Below are positions 10,216 through 21,943 of a stretch of DNA of 64,000 bases, piece after piece. The notes beneath the pieces were generated by a model, which had not been told where the DNA came from, made no database searches, and was given only the letters and a program-made list of their open reading frames with translations. The position numbers were made by a program, and so were the translations under genes. The stretch is from Quercus robur (taxonomy: Eukaryota > Streptophyta > Magnoliopsida > Fagales > Fagaceae): positions 20,033,357-20,097,356 of the forward strand of contig NC_065545.1 in assembly GCF_932294415.1 (NCBI RefSeq), read 5' to 3'. Numbering within the stretch: the first letter of the stretch is position 1; the number at the start of each line of letters is the position of its first letter.

Positions 10216-12210
10216 GGACCTGCCTTTTTATTGTGATTTTGAATCAATTTTGTATGTTTGAGATAAACCATTGTTGTGGGCCTTTTTTACAATATTGGGC
10301 TGGGTTGCTTCTTGCGGTACTGGGCCCAAGTATTCTAAGTAAGGGAGTTGAGACCGGTCCAACTGCAACTCACTTTAATCCGACTTGTGCACAAACTATC
10401 CCCCTTTTTGCCAGGTTTTGATCACATACCCATGATAGGCAAAGCTATTACAGGGAGTTATGGCAGGCAAGTATAATAAAGGTAACACAAGAGGAAAACT
10501 AGACATAATAAATAAAAAAAGGGAGCGGCAGGAAGTACCTTCCGTACACAAAAAAATAACAAAAAATAATAGCAATGGGTTTCTTGGATTAAGAAGAGGG
10601 GAAAGTCAGTCTGTCACACCAAGTGACACTACGGAGCTTGAAACCGAGAAGGGAAACCACTTCCTCAATGCAAATAATCTCCTTAGGGAGTGAAATTAAT
10701 TACTTTGAGGGAATGGGCCTAAATGATTTATGTTCAACAGAGGTTCTTTTCCTTTGATAGAGAGCAGAACTTTGAGAGGGAGAGAGAGAATCAATCTATT
10801 GATGCAAGCCTGCCGATCTAACTCTCTGTTTTTCTTTCCTTATTTTCTAATTTTTATTTTATCTTTCTTTTTCCTCTCTTTTCTCAATGCTTGTTTTCTA
10901 TTACGTGGTTTTCTTTTAAGTTCCTATCACCCCCCCCCCCCTCCTATGATCCCTGTGCACGGCTAGGGTCCCCTTTTTTATAGTACCTATCGTGATCGGA
11001 TTTTACTATTTTAACCTTTATCCACCTTTGTCTAGTTTAGGTGTACTTGTCGACCACCACTGGTTCATCTGTGTTGGTTGTGCCACTCTTACCACCAGAC
11101 AAATAGGACTATTTTGTTTGTTTGTTTGCTGTGACATCCTTACCTGTTATGGTGTGGGTGCTCTCTCTCTCTCTATCCCTCATGGCATGCACCTAGTGGT
11201 TCCCACTTACCCTTACTTCTTTTGGGCGGTATGTCATCTCAACAGGACATTTCCCCCAAAAGAGCCTAAGCAGGAACTTCAGAATAGGTTTTTCCCCTCT
11301 CCCCACTGCCAAACCATGCCTCTTACCTCTGAACCATGACTTCACCACAAGTATTGGTTGGATACAGGCTGGTGATGCCTGGGCCTTGTGCGTACTTTAC
11401 TTCTATGTTCGTTCAAAGCTTGCCTGCTGCTCAGGCGCTTGCCATGATCTAGAGACCTGTTTGCACTTTCTGCCAGTCATTCTTGGCTTCTTATGGCGTG
11501 GGCTGTTTTCTGATCTCATATTTTTTGCGCCCTTGCTCCCTTTGGGGCTGGGCTTTGTAGGATTGTGGGCTTCCTTTTCTCTAGCCTATCCTTTTACTCT
11601 TTCCGTAGCCTTGCCATTATTTCCTACCATATCACTCTGCTATTCCTGCTGTGATGTTATTTGGTCCAAGCCTGCTGGGCCTTTTATGGCTTGTTACTTA
11701 TGACTCAGTATAGTCATTTGGGCCTTTTTGGTTGTATTGCTTACGGGCTACTGCGTCCCATTTGTTTTCTCTTGGGCATTCTTGGCCCATTTGCTTTCCT
11801 TGGGTTTCCTTGGCCCTTTTCCTAACTCTGCATTTCTATGGGTTTTTTACTAACTTCTTTGGACTTCCCCGGCCCAATTACCTTATCCTTCATCCTTGGG
11901 GCTCATAGGCCTGCCATCAACCCCTTACTTTCTTTACTTGCATTACTTTGGGCCTACTGTGAACCATTCTCACTTTTTCACATCATATATTGCCCATGAG
12001 TTTGCTATTCCTCTCTTTCCAAGCTTCTTTAAGCCCGTTTGCTTCCTCAAGGCCCATTTGTCTATTTCATGGACTTGTGATCCATTATTCCTGCCGCTTG
12101 AGCTTAATGGTTTTTTCTATCCATTTACCAATTTTTTTCTGCCCGTGTTGTTGAGCTTCTTTCTATTTGGCTTCCCCAAAATGACCGTCAACAACCATCA
12201 ATATGTCTGA
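10216..12210. other. pyrimidine-rich, TGGGCC-dotted stretch, probable old repeat
   Basis: Many TGGGCC/GGCCCA motifs and CT-rich runs on the top strand keep several short frames open (about 10990-12210) with no recognisable domain. A C10 homopolymer lies near 10931. It resembles LTR or leader sequence of an old plant LTR element, but ends and family could not be fixed. No gene is supported. Confidence 0.3.
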
Positions 12211-12900
12211 TGAAACTTTTTTTATTTATTAGAAACGTTAACGTGAAATTTTTTTAAAATTCAAGTGAAACTTATTATTATTATTATTATTATTATTTTA
12301 ATGGTTACGTTTGTGTCATTGTCTAACATGCCAGTTGTGCATTGTGTGCGTCACATAAGTAATTTTTGTTAGTGAGATAATAGTAGTGACTAAATTGAAA
12401 ATGATTTTCAAAATTTCGGGACTAAAATACAAGCTCAAAAAATGTGGGGATCAAAGTGAAAAATGACCCAAAATGTAGGGACAAAAAGTATTTTTGCAAA
12501 AAAAAAAAAAAAAAAAATCATCCAAATCAAGTTAAGAATAAATGAACCAATTAAACTAAGCTGAGCTAGTGTTTAGCAACTGGTTACACTTTAAGTTATG
12601 ATAGATAGATTATTAGATTTAATTATAGAACAAGATTGATCTTGAGAGTTTCATTAATTAAACGAATAATCACATGACTAACTAACTAACTAGCTGTTAA
12701 TAACGGCTAATTCCTATCCTAACTAACTCCACTAAGAGGGATACGACTAACACGTGCTTTGATACATAAAATAAACAAACGACATGTTTTTACATCTAAA
12801 TAATACAAAAACGACTTGTAGTTTAGATAAGAAATATAAAACCAAGGTCTTTGCGCAGTCGTGCTCAACCTTATGATTGCATGCAGCTTTGTTAATGAAA
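12211..12900. other. AT-rich intergenic DNA with simple repeats
   Basis: Holds a (TTA)n tract near 12269-12297, an A-rich tract near 12500, and a stretch of the type GACTAAAATACAAGCTCAAA seen in dispersed plant repeats. Its right part should include the distal promoter of the FAF-family gene. Confidence 0.4.
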
Positions 12901-12934
12901 CTTCCTTGACATAATTCAACCTATATATCTCAGC

Positions 12935-12946
12935 AGATATAAAAAT
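12935..12946 (+). promoter_or_regulatory. candidate TATA box of the FAF-family gene
   Basis: GATATAAAAATT lies about 115 bp before the ATG, followed by a CT-repeat leader (CTCTCTCTCTCAACCC) typical of plant 5'UTRs. Position and sequence fit; no transcription evidence is available. Confidence 0.45.
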
Positions 12947-13053
12947 TGACTATAATCGTTTATGCAAACAAAGCTCTCTCTCTCAACCCACAATATCTTC
13001 AATTTCAATCTCCTGATTTTCATTCACATTCCCCATATTTCCATTGTGAAAAC

Positions 13054-13746
13054 ATGTACTCAAGTGAACCCCAAGACTCAGGTGGCTGGAGCTTCCTCCA
13101 AGCTCTAACCAACACTACCAACAACAATTCCCAGGCTAACGATGGCAATTCCTACACTACCAACGAGAGTTTTTTGAGGCTAAGTGAAAATAGTCTTCAA
13201 ATGTGCACCGAAATCCTAGGAGATGAGACAGGGAGTATTGTCTTTGAAAGCGAAGAGATTTGTACTAAAAACAATACTCCAAAGAGGCAGAAAGATTCGT
13301 CCAAGAAGAATAATCAGTGTAAGAGTTTGCCACCACCGTTGAGCTCAAGTGGTGTGCTGCGTATTAGGCCTCATAGAGAAAGCGGTCGCCTTATTCTTCA
13401 AGGGCCTGTCCATGATGATAATGATGAAGAAGAAGAAGAAGAAACAGGTAGTGTTGTCCTCGAAAATGAAGAAATTCGTACTGACAACAATTCTCCAAAG
13501 AAGCAGCCAGATTCATCATCATCAAAGAATAATGATGAAGAAGAATGTAGGAGTACTGTTTTCCCACCACCTTTGAGCTCAACTGGTGTGCTGCATACTA
13601 GGCCTCATCATGGAGAAGGTGGTGGCCCTATTCTTCAACCTGTTCCAGCCCATGATGAACAAGAAACTGAGGAAGAGCTTGATGAGCAAGTTCTTGAAAA
13701 ACAAGAACAAGAACAAGAACAATTACAAGAAGATGAAGAAAAGTGA
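13054..13746 (+). CDS. FAF: FANTASTIC FOUR (FAF) family protein with duplicated core
   Basis: Single-exon gene of 230 aa. The ATG at 13054 is the first in the open frame and follows a CT-rich leader. Family signs: GGWSFLQALTN near residues 10-20, LSENSLQMCTEILGDETGS at 43-61, and the FAF core LPPPLSSSGVLRIRPHRESG at 92-111 followed by RLIL. The core with its leader is repeated: residues about 57-130 align with about 129-204. In the second copy the proline part is kept (FPPPLSSTGVL) but RPHRESGRLIL has become RPHHGEGGGPIL. The C-terminus (about 203-230) is Glu/Gln-rich. FAF proteins of Arabidopsis are single-exon plant proteins that affect shoot meristem size through WUSCHEL; a similar role here is inference from family. 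The domain duplication appears unusual for the family. Confidence 0.88.
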   Translation: MYSSEPQDSGGWSFLQALTNTTNNNSQANDGNSYTTNESFLRLSENSLQMCTEILGDETGSIVFESEEICTKNNTPKRQKDSSKKNNQCKSLPPPLSSSGVLRIRPHRESGRLILQGPVHDDNDEEEEEETGSVVLENEEIRTDNNSPKKQPDSSSSKNNDEEECRSTVFPPPLSSTGVLHTRPHHGEGGGPILQPVPAHDEQETEEELDEQVLEKQEQEQEQLQEDEEK

Positions 13747-14187
13747 AAGTGGGTTTGTGAGGGAGTAATGTATGTATTTAACTTATGAATTTAAGCTTAG
13801 CCTTTTCTGTATGTGGTCTAGTCTAGTCTAGTCTAGTTTTGTGGGTTCATGTGAGAAGAGTTTCTTAGCTTGTTATCTTTTTGTACTCTAAACTGAGCTA
13901 AGATGATTTTTAAAAGCAAAAAAAGAAAGAAGATGAAGTTTTAGATCTCCCAAATGGTGTCGTTTTACAATTTTTGAAACGGCAGTCTAAAGCTAAAATG
14001 TCATCTTTTCTTTCATTACAAGGTTTATAAGTAATACACGTTACATGCACTTGTTTCATTTAACAGCTGAGATACTTATAATAAAAATCAGTACCGATTC
14101 AACATGACACCGTTTCAATTGAGGAATAGATAGAAAGAAGTTAAATAACACAGCGCCGTTTCTAACTTACAGTGCTAACAGATATTA
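13747..14187. other. FAF-gene 3' flank
   Basis: Likely contains the 3'UTR, with a short tandem TCTAG repeat at about 13818-13837 (GTCTAGTCTAGTCTAGTCTA). Nothing else is recognised before the MITE pair. Confidence 0.5.
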
Positions 14188-14188
14188 A

Positions 14189-14486
14189 GGGTGTGTTTGG
14201 ATAGAACTTATTTTGCTGAAACTGAAAACTGAAAACTGAAAATACTGTAGCAAAATAATTTTTAAATATGTGAATAGTACTGTGGGACCCATTTTTAATG
14301 AAAAAATTGATAAAAAAATGAAATTTGTGGGTCCGTGAACAGTGCATATGTGCACTGTTTACGGCAGAAAGTCCACTTTTGCGGTTACTGTTCATTGAAC
14401 AGTAACCGCAATACTCAAAACGCGTGAAAAAAAAAAAAAAAAAAAAAAACGCAGCAAACGCAGGAAAACGTGGATCCAAACATACA
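14189..14486. mobile_element. Tourist-like MITE, copy 1
   Basis: TIRs of the form GGGTGTGTTTGGATA at the left and ATCCAAACATACA at the right, flanked by TTAA/TTA. The interior carries ACTGTAGCAAAATAATTTTT and GTGGGACCCATTTTTAATGA, shared with copies 2 and 3. A 3-bp TTA/TAA duplication points to the PIF/Harbinger superfamily. Confidence 0.78.
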
Positions 14487-14489
14487 TTA

Positions 14490-14814
14490 GGGTCCGTTTG
14501 GATACAGCTGAAAACTGAAACTGAAAACTGAAAAACACTGTAGCGAAATAATTTTTAAATGTGTGAATAGTATCTTGGGACCCATTTTTAATGAAAAAGT
14601 TGCTGAAAAGTGAAATTTGTGGGTCCGTGAACAGTACACGATGTGCTGTGATTGGTCCAAAAAAATTTGAAAAGTCAAAGTTTGCAGCTACTGTTCATTG
14701 AACAGTGCATAAACAGTAGCCGCAACACCCAAAACGCTCCAAAACGCGTGAAAAAAAAAAAAAAAAAAACGTAAACGCAGACGCAGAAGTTTTCATCCCA
14801 ATCCAAACGCAACC
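14490..14814. mobile_element. Tourist-like MITE, copy 2
   Basis: Same family as copy 1, in the same orientation, and separated from it only by a shared TTA (14487-14489). It begins GGGTCCGTTTGGATAC, ends ATCCAAACGCAACC and is followed by TAA. A polyA tract lies near the right end in both copies. Confidence 0.78.
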
Positions 14815-14817
14815 TAA

Positions 14818-15831
14818 GATGCTTTTTTCAATGAAAATGATTAGAAAGATTGAAAAAAAAATTAAAAAACATACAAAAAAAACTAAAAAACTAAGCAGCC
14901 CAAATTTTAGTTTAAAAAAATGTTGAATTTTGAATATTGGGGTCTCATTATGCAATTTTATAATCTTGGGTTTGGTTAAAAATATAAATGCTACGTGCTT
15001 TAAGTAAAATAGACCCGATCCAGCAATTTGGGTCCTACCCGTTTTGTTAGGTCCAAGCCCAACGGTGAGCCCAAACCCGGAACATTCTTAAACCTAATCA
15101 AATGCTAAACTTTTTTTTTTTTTTTTTTTTGATGAACTAATCAAATACCTTCTTTTTTTTTTTTTTTTTTTTTTACGGAAATGAACTAATCAAATACTAA
15201 ACTTATTGTTATAAAAAAAAAAAAAAAAAATCTATATATATAAATACACACACACTAAACTTATTCAGCCTTAGGCCCACTTAATCTTGGACCCAGCTCC
15301 CTTACAAAACTCAAGCCCAGTCCAAGGTTGCAACTAACCACTCAAGCCTGCTAAGCTAGCCCTTAGTCCTAGCCCAAAATTGAGCCCAACCAGGTCCAGG
15401 TCTCACACAAACTAGGCCACTTTCCTCGGATCCGACTCGTGTGACTTAGCCCAGGTTTACTTAGTCCTTTAAACTCAAGCCAAATTTTGACATAAGCCCA
15501 ATCCCGGATTATGCCTCCAACCCAAACAATCAGCCAGCCCAAACTCAAATGAAAGCCATGCACGGCTAAATCAATATTATGGTAATTTTGAATGAATTAT
15601 CAATATTATAATTACTGGGGGCAGAGAGGTTAGTTCTATTTTGCAACCCAAGCATAGCACAATTTTTTTTTTTTTTTTGTGTGAATTTATTTATTTTTTT
15701 TAATTCAATAAAGAGCAAGATTATGGTTTTTTTTTTTTATAGAACTTTTGGAAGTTTTTTGGAAAGTGATTAGGTCGGTAACATTAGCCTAGTTTTAATA
15801 CAAAGAGAAGCACTTTGAAATCTTTTATCAA
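14818..15831. other. repeat-like spacer rich in AGCCCAA motifs and polyT
   Basis: Several T or A homopolymers and many CCCAA/AGCCCA motifs between about 15000 and 15560; no gene. It could be an old LTR fragment, but no ends are visible. The final bases (15818-15831) are the target duplication of the next LINE. Confidence 0.35.
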
Positions 15832-15958
15832 ATTATTTTTAAAAGAATTATTAAGGAATCTCTCCCTCGTGGAGCTTTCTCTCTCTCTCGTGAGTGCACG
15901 AGTTTTCTCTCCCTTGGCAGTGTGTGAAGGGTAGTTTTTTCATCTTTTTTGAGACAAA

Positions 15959-17409
15959 ATGGACGATGATGTAGCTGATAGATTGGAGAGGATGAAGTTA
16001 ACAATTGAGGAGGAAGAAATTATCTCCATCTCAGATAAGGGAAGGTTGGATGCCATTGAGAGTTGCAATCCGAGTTTGATTGGGAAGTTCCTTACATGCA
16101 AGCCCTTTAATAGAATGGTGGCAAAGAATACAATAAGACAAGCATGGGGATTGAATGATTCATTGCAGATTTTAGAAGTGGGACCGAATCTCTTTCAATT
16201 CAAATTCCAATCAGAGTTTGATATGGATTGGATCATGAGAGTAGGTCCTTGGTCTTTTGACAATCAACTATTATTATTGCAAAGGTGGAAGAAGGGTATG
16301 ACTATGGGAAATATTCAAATGGAATCTACCTCCCTTTGGGTCCAAATTTGGGATGCACCATTTGATATGATCTCATCTCAAGTAGTGAGGGAAGTGGGGA
16401 GTAGGCTAGGTACGGTTGAAGAGGTTGAACGGAGGAACAGGAAGGATGATATAAATATGTTTAAGAGAGTACGAATGTCTCTACCAATAACAAAACCTCT
16501 ACATCGAGGTGGTTTTATTGCTGGATCGGATGGTGAGAGGACATGGGTGTCATTCAAATACGAGAGATTGCCTATGTTTTTTCACTTTTGTGGAATCCTA
16601 GGTCATGACTTGAAGCACTGTGCAGCCTATTATGCAGTTGAGAAACAAGGTGGATGGGTTGAATATCAATATGGTGATTTTCTAAAGGCAACTGGGAGTC
16701 GTCCAAGGGCTCCAACATGCAAGAATACCAACCCTATGTCCCACACAGAAAAGAGTAATGGAAGTACGGCAAAGCAAAGCTCAGGCCAGGCGATACAAGG
16801 TGTGTTACAAGAGCGGACGGCGGCGAGGGAGATAAGCGTGGAAAACCCTAGTAGTTTGGATAAGGGTTATTCCGTGAATCAAGGGATGGACACTGAAAAT
16901 GTGCATGGGAATAACACACAATATAAATGTCATGCTAACGTAAAGGAGTTAAATGTTGAAATAAGGGAATTTTTTTTTTTTTTTTGAGAAATAATTACAA
17001 TATGCTGCTAACCTCGCAACTCGAACCCTTCCCCTCCTAGACCCCCAAGCACTTTGTGCATAGGGAGATGCCAATTCAGCTACAAGGCCTTTGGCTTGAA
17101 ATAAGGGAATTAGGTTTGGAAAATATGCTCACTGGACAGTCAAACACGAAAATAAATGCTGGGGTTGATAAGGGCTTAGATCGGATCAATCATAATGAGG
17201 GACAATTAGATTTTATTCCCGTGGAAATCCATAATCACGCAATGTTTGATAGTAACACAACGTCGGACATAGTTGGGCCAAGTAATTCTAAGCCCAAAGG
17301 AACATGGACTCAGATCAATAGGATGGACTTCGGGTTGGGTGGATTAACTAAGGCCATTATTATACCTGGATTGGGAAAAAGAGATTCACGTGAAGTGCAG
17401 GAGGGGTAG
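15959..17409 (+). pseudogene. LINE-A ORF1 (DUF4283, zinc knuckle), SINE-interrupted
   Basis: The frame starts at the ATG 15959. It has a DUF4283-type domain (about residues 35-180, including GPWSFDNQLLLLQRW and SLWVQIWDAPFD), and then a zinc-knuckle region, FFHFCGILGHDLKHC, in which the first cysteine of the usual C-x2-C is replaced by Phe. The SINE at 16971-17095 cuts the frame. Without the SINE and one copy of its 15-bp duplication the frame continues to the stop at 17407-17409, about 436 aa, so the SINE is the only coding break that I see in ORF1. ORF1 proteins bind the element's RNA. The frame continuity is computed from coordinates. Confidence 0.9.
16971..17095 (-). mobile_element. tRNA-derived SINE inserted in LINE-A ORF1
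   Basis: A 125-bp insertion on the reverse strand with a polyA tail (the T run at 16971-16985) and a perfect 15-bp target duplication TTGAAATAAGGGAAT at 16956-16970 and 17096-17110. On its own strand it has an A box (TAGCTGAATTGGC, 17070-17082) and a B box (GGTTCGAGTTG, 17017-17027) of an internal RNA polymerase III promoter. It was probably mobilised in trans by a LINE machinery. Confidence 0.93.
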
Positions 17410-17507
17410 ATTGATGTCCAAGCTATCAAACGAGGGAAAGTGAGTAGTGAGGATGGAAGCATTGATTGTATATCGGCGAGGGTGGAGAGCCACCCTTGCC
17501 GAGAGCC

Positions 17508-20500
17508 ATGAGGTTGTTAAGCTAGAATTGCCAAAGGCTTGGGAACCCTTGGACAAGTCGAAGCCTTCGTAAGATTATGAGGGAGCAAGTTCCCACGATC
17601 TATTTTCTTATGGAGACAAGACTGGACAAGGATGGGTTTGAGAAATTGTATGGAAATTTGTTGTTTCAGAATAAGATCATTGTCAAACATCCTGATTTGG
17701 GTGGAGGGTTAGCATTTTTATGGAAAAATAATATTCTGATGGAGGTTATAAATTTCACTGTTAACCATGTTTTGGCTAAAATCACAAAGGAGGATGGCTT
17801 TGTCTGGTATTTGACTGGATTTTATGGTTGGCCGGCACAGCAAAAGGAAAATTCGTGGAAATTATTGAAGTATTTACAGACCTTTGTGGAGGGGCCATGG
17901 GTGGCTATAGGGGACTTTAATGCGTACCTGCATGCATAGGAGAAGAAGAGCAAAAGACAGCCACAAAATTCACAGGTTGAAGCTTTTAGGGAAGCCTTGG
18001 ATTGTTGTCATCTTCAAGACCTTGGATTTTCGAGATATCCTTACACTTGGAGTAATAAGAGACCTGGGGAAGCAAAAACCAAAATTTGGCTTGATAAAGG
18101 GGTGGCAAACAAAGAATGGATGGAGAAATTTCAGATGAGCAAAATTATACATCTGCCCACACATGCATCAGACTACTTAGCCATTATGCTCCACGTTCAA
18201 ACTTATGTTCAGTCAAGGCAAAAATGAGAAAGGTGCTTTAAGTTTGAAGAATCTTGGCTACTTAGTAGTGAATGTGAAACGGTAGTGTAGGAGGCTTGGG
18301 GAAGAGAAGGTGAGGATAGACTCAGGTTAGCATTTGTTCAGGAAAAAATTAATTATGTGGAGCCGAGCTTTTGGCCTGGGGTTCATCATCCACTGATCCA
18401 GATATTAGAGCAATTAAAGAACTCCAAAAGAAGCTGGATTTTTTAAATGAAGCTGAACCTACAGAGGCTGCGAAGGCCGAATACCTAGAATTGAGCAATA
18501 GGATGGATAAGTAATTACAAAAGTAGGAAATATTTTGGGCTCAACGATCTAGAATAAATTGGTTAAAACATGGGGACAAAAATAAAAAGTTTTTTCATGC
18601 TATAGCCACACAAAGGAGAAATAAAAATCATATTAGGGGTATCCAAAATGTACATGGGCAGTGGGTGGAGAATTTGGAGGAGGTGGTTGAAGTTGCTTTA
18701 GCCTATTTTGATATTCTCTTTCATGCTAGTGTGGGAGATCAGATGGAGGAGTGTCTAAATGCAGTTTAGAGCAACATAACTGATATGCGGGAGGTTCTAT
18801 CCAGTGAATTTACTGCTGAAGAAGTGAAGGTGGCTCTATTCCAAATGGGACCAACAAAAGCTCTAAGACTTGATGGTATGAATGCTCTATTTTATCAAAA
18901 ATTTTGGCATGTTGTGGGTGATAATGTAGTTCTAGCTCTGTTGGATTTTTTAAATAATGGGAATATGCTACCTAAAATTAATCATACAAACATTTTGCTT
19001 ATATCTAAAGTTAAAAATCCTACGAAAATGTCTGACTTTAGACCAATAAGCCTGTGTAATGTGATTTATAAAATTATTTCCAAAGTATTGGCCAACAGAT
19101 TGAAATAGGTACTCCCTCAAATTGTTTCACCCACTCAAAATGCATTTGTATCAAGGAGGTTGATCACAAATAATGTATTGGTGGCCTTTGAGACACTCCA
19201 TACTATGCATTCAAGAAAAAAGGGGAAGAATGAATCCTTAGCATTGAAGCTAGACTTCAACAAGGCATATGACAGGGTTGAGTGGCATTTTTTGCAGAGT
19301 ATTATGGAAAAGATGGGATTTCATGTTACTTGGATAGAAAGGGTGATGAGTTGTGTAATGATACCATCCTTTTCTATTCTGGTGAATGGGAAAGCTTATG
19401 GCATGATTCACCCATCTAGAGGAATAAGGCAAGGGGATCCTTTATCACCATACTTATTCCTATTGTGTGCAGAGGGTTTCACTACATTGCTGGACCAAGT
19501 AGAATAAGAAGGGAGCCTTAAAGGAGTATCCATTTGCAGAGGTGCACCAAAAGTCACTAACCTAATGTTTGCAGATGATTCTTTGCTTTTTTGTGAGGCA
19601 ACTCAGGCTGAGGGAGAGACTATAGCAAAGATCCTCCAAAGTTATGAAAGAGCTTTAGGGCAAAGCATAAATTTAGAAAAGTCTTCAGCTTATTTCAGTA
19701 GCAATACTTCAGACAGCCAGAAACAACTGATCTTGGAGATTTTGGGAGTAAAGGAGGTGAATAGAATTGAAACTTATCTTGGCTTACCAACCTTGGTTGG
19801 GAGGGCTAAGTATCACACTTTTTCATATTTGAAGGACAGAATATGGAAGAAGCTTCAAGGTTGGAAGGGCTTGATGTCGTCAAGAGCTGGTAAAGAAATA
19901 CTAATCAAGGCTGTGGCACAATCCATAACTACATATACAATGAGTGTGTTTCAACTCCCATTGAAATTATGTGATAAATTGGATGCTTTGTGTGCAAAGT
20001 TTTGGTAGGATCAGATGGGGAATGAACGAAAAATTCATTGGAAGAGTTGGGATAAATTGACGGCTTCAAAAAAAGAGGGAGGAATGAGGTTCGGAGATTT
20101 AAGAGCTTTTAATCTAGCTATATTAGCCAAGCAAGGGTGGAGAATGGTTCAATGCAATAATTCTTTGCTTTATAAATGTTTCAAAGCAAGGTATTTTCCT
20201 TGGTCATCGTTCCTTGATGCTAAAGTCTCACCAAACTGCTCATATGTATGGAGAAGCATGATGGCTGCACAACCCATTCTATTATCTGGACATTGTTGGA
20301 GGGTGGGAAGTGGTCTCTTAATTAATGTTCTCAAAGATAGGAGGATTCCCAACTATCCAACAAATAGAATTTTACATCTGATTCACGAAGATGCAGAAGG
20401 AATGATGGTTGCTGGTTTGATCAATCGGATTTACATATTTGGAGGAATGAGGAAGTTATGGCTAATTTTCACAGGGAGGAGGCAGAAGCTATTTGTCAAA

Positions 20501-21624
20501 TTCCATTGAGCCGAAGGGATGTGAATGATGATATAATTTGGCTGTAGAATTCAAAGGGGTTGTTCACAGTTAAGTCAGCTTATCATGAGGCTAGGAAGCT
20601 TCTAATTGATGGCAATCGGGTAGGAACTTCAAGGGGATGTGCGCAAAGGAAGTTGTGGACTGCAATATGGAAGCTTACACTACCAAACAAAATTAAAATA
20701 AGTGGATGGTGAGCCTGTCATGCTATATTGCCTACTGCAGAGAATCTGACCAGAAGGAAGGTTGTTTTGGAAAGAAATTGTCCTTTATGTATGAAAGAGG
20801 TGGAAACAACGGTTAATGCCTTGTGGGATTGTGCCGCGATTCAGGATATTTAGGCTGGCAGCATCAGAAAATTGCAGAAATGGAGTGTACACGGGCAGAC
20901 TGATATGAAGCAGTTGATGGCAGAGTTGTTCGAGCACCTAACGCCAGATGAAATGGATCTGTTTTGGGCTCAAGCATGGCTCATATGGAATCAGAGAAAC
21001 TGTGTGGTGCATGGTGGCAAGTTGAAGGATTCGAGCAACCTAAATAAGAGAGTAGAGGAGCTTGTTGATGAATTTAAATTGGCCTAAGATCATTTAGCTA
21101 TTCAGACTAGGCAGCAACTCAGTGGGGATGTTTGGCAACCTCCATCACCAGCGGAGTACAAGTTAAATTTTGATGCAGCAATTTTTTCGGGCTTGGACAG
21201 ATTTGGTTATGGTGTTATAATTCGAAATGATAAGGGTGAAGTCACGGCTGCTATGACTGCTAGTGGACCAAAGGTGAATATAAGTGATGAGGCTGAATAG
21301 CTGGCATGTCGAAGAGTTATTGAATTTGCTCTGGATGTTGGGTTCTCAAGGTTGATAATTGAGGGAGATAATAGCAATGTAATCCAAGCCATTTCTTCTC
21401 CTTTGGAAAATTCTTCACTATTTGGGAATGTTGTTAATGACATTAAGCATTTGGTTTGGGGGTTACAGTGGTCTAGAGTTTGCTGTGTTAGGAGAGGAGC
21501 AAATAAAGTGGCACATATGTTAGCTCAATATGCTAGGAGTACTTTAGATGAGGATTTGTATTGGATGGAGGATTCTCCCCCACCAGTTTTAGAAGTCTTG
21601 TATCATGATTCTTTATCAATTTGA
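17508..21624 (+). pseudogene. LINE-A ORF2: endonuclease, reverse transcriptase, RNase H
   Basis: Starts at ATG 17508 (MRLLS, then TAG at 17523-17525, then NCQRLGNPWT, matching the usual LLSWNCRGLGNP start). Order: endonuclease (FLMETRLDKDGF, WVAIGDFNAYL, 17577-17940), linker, reverse transcriptase (18785-20008) with LDFNKAYDRVEW, GIRQGDPLSPYLF and the catalytic MFADDSLLFC all intact, the zf-RVT region (20015-20830) and a C-terminal RNase H-like domain (about 21150-21624). TAG, TAA or TGA codons interrupt it many times, for example at 17937, 18225, 19106, 19505 and 20006, with frame changes around 18230-18780 and 20510-20870. Several stops replace Trp or Gln codons by one transition. Dead as a source of protein. 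Confidence 0.9.
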
Positions 21625-21677
21625 ATGAATGAAATTTTTCCCCTTCAAAAAAAAAAAAAAAAAAAATCTTTTATCAA

Positions 21678-21943
21678 TAATCCATAAAAGAACCACATTG
21701 TGGCACATATTGTCAAGAAAAACGACAATGAAAACGGTATGTATTCAACGCACTTTGTTTTTATAACTTTCCTCCGAAAAAACACACAAATTAAAAACAA
21801 TAAACTATAAATTATAAATCACAAAGGAGTCACAAAAACACAAACCAAGAATAGTGCACAAATCAAGTCTACTATCATGAGCTTCAAATGGCTATATCGA
21901 ACTAGGGTTGTGCCGAGTATAATCAAGCCAAGCAACTTTGTTA
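21678..21943. other. AT-rich spacer
   Basis: Nothing recognised between the LINE and the foldback element. Confidence 0.4.

Larger units (their letters stand above)
15832..21666 (+). mobile_element. full-length L1-type LINE (LINE-A)
   Basis: A non-LTR retrotransposon of the plant L1 clade: short 5'UTR, ORF1, ORF2 with endonuclease, reverse transcriptase and RNase H, and a polyA tail ending at 21666. It is flanked by AAATCTTTTATCAA at 15818-15831 and 21664-21677 (the last A residues of the tail overlap the repeat). A SINE and its duplication (140 bp) lie in ORF1; without them the element is about 5.7 kb. Intact 5' end, tail and a 14-bp target duplication indicate a complete insertion, now coding-defective. 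Confidence 0.95.

Noticed and set aside
10931-10942. C10 homopolymer as a possible G-quadruplex seed
   Set aside because: A single run without the spaced G tracts needed for a quadruplex.
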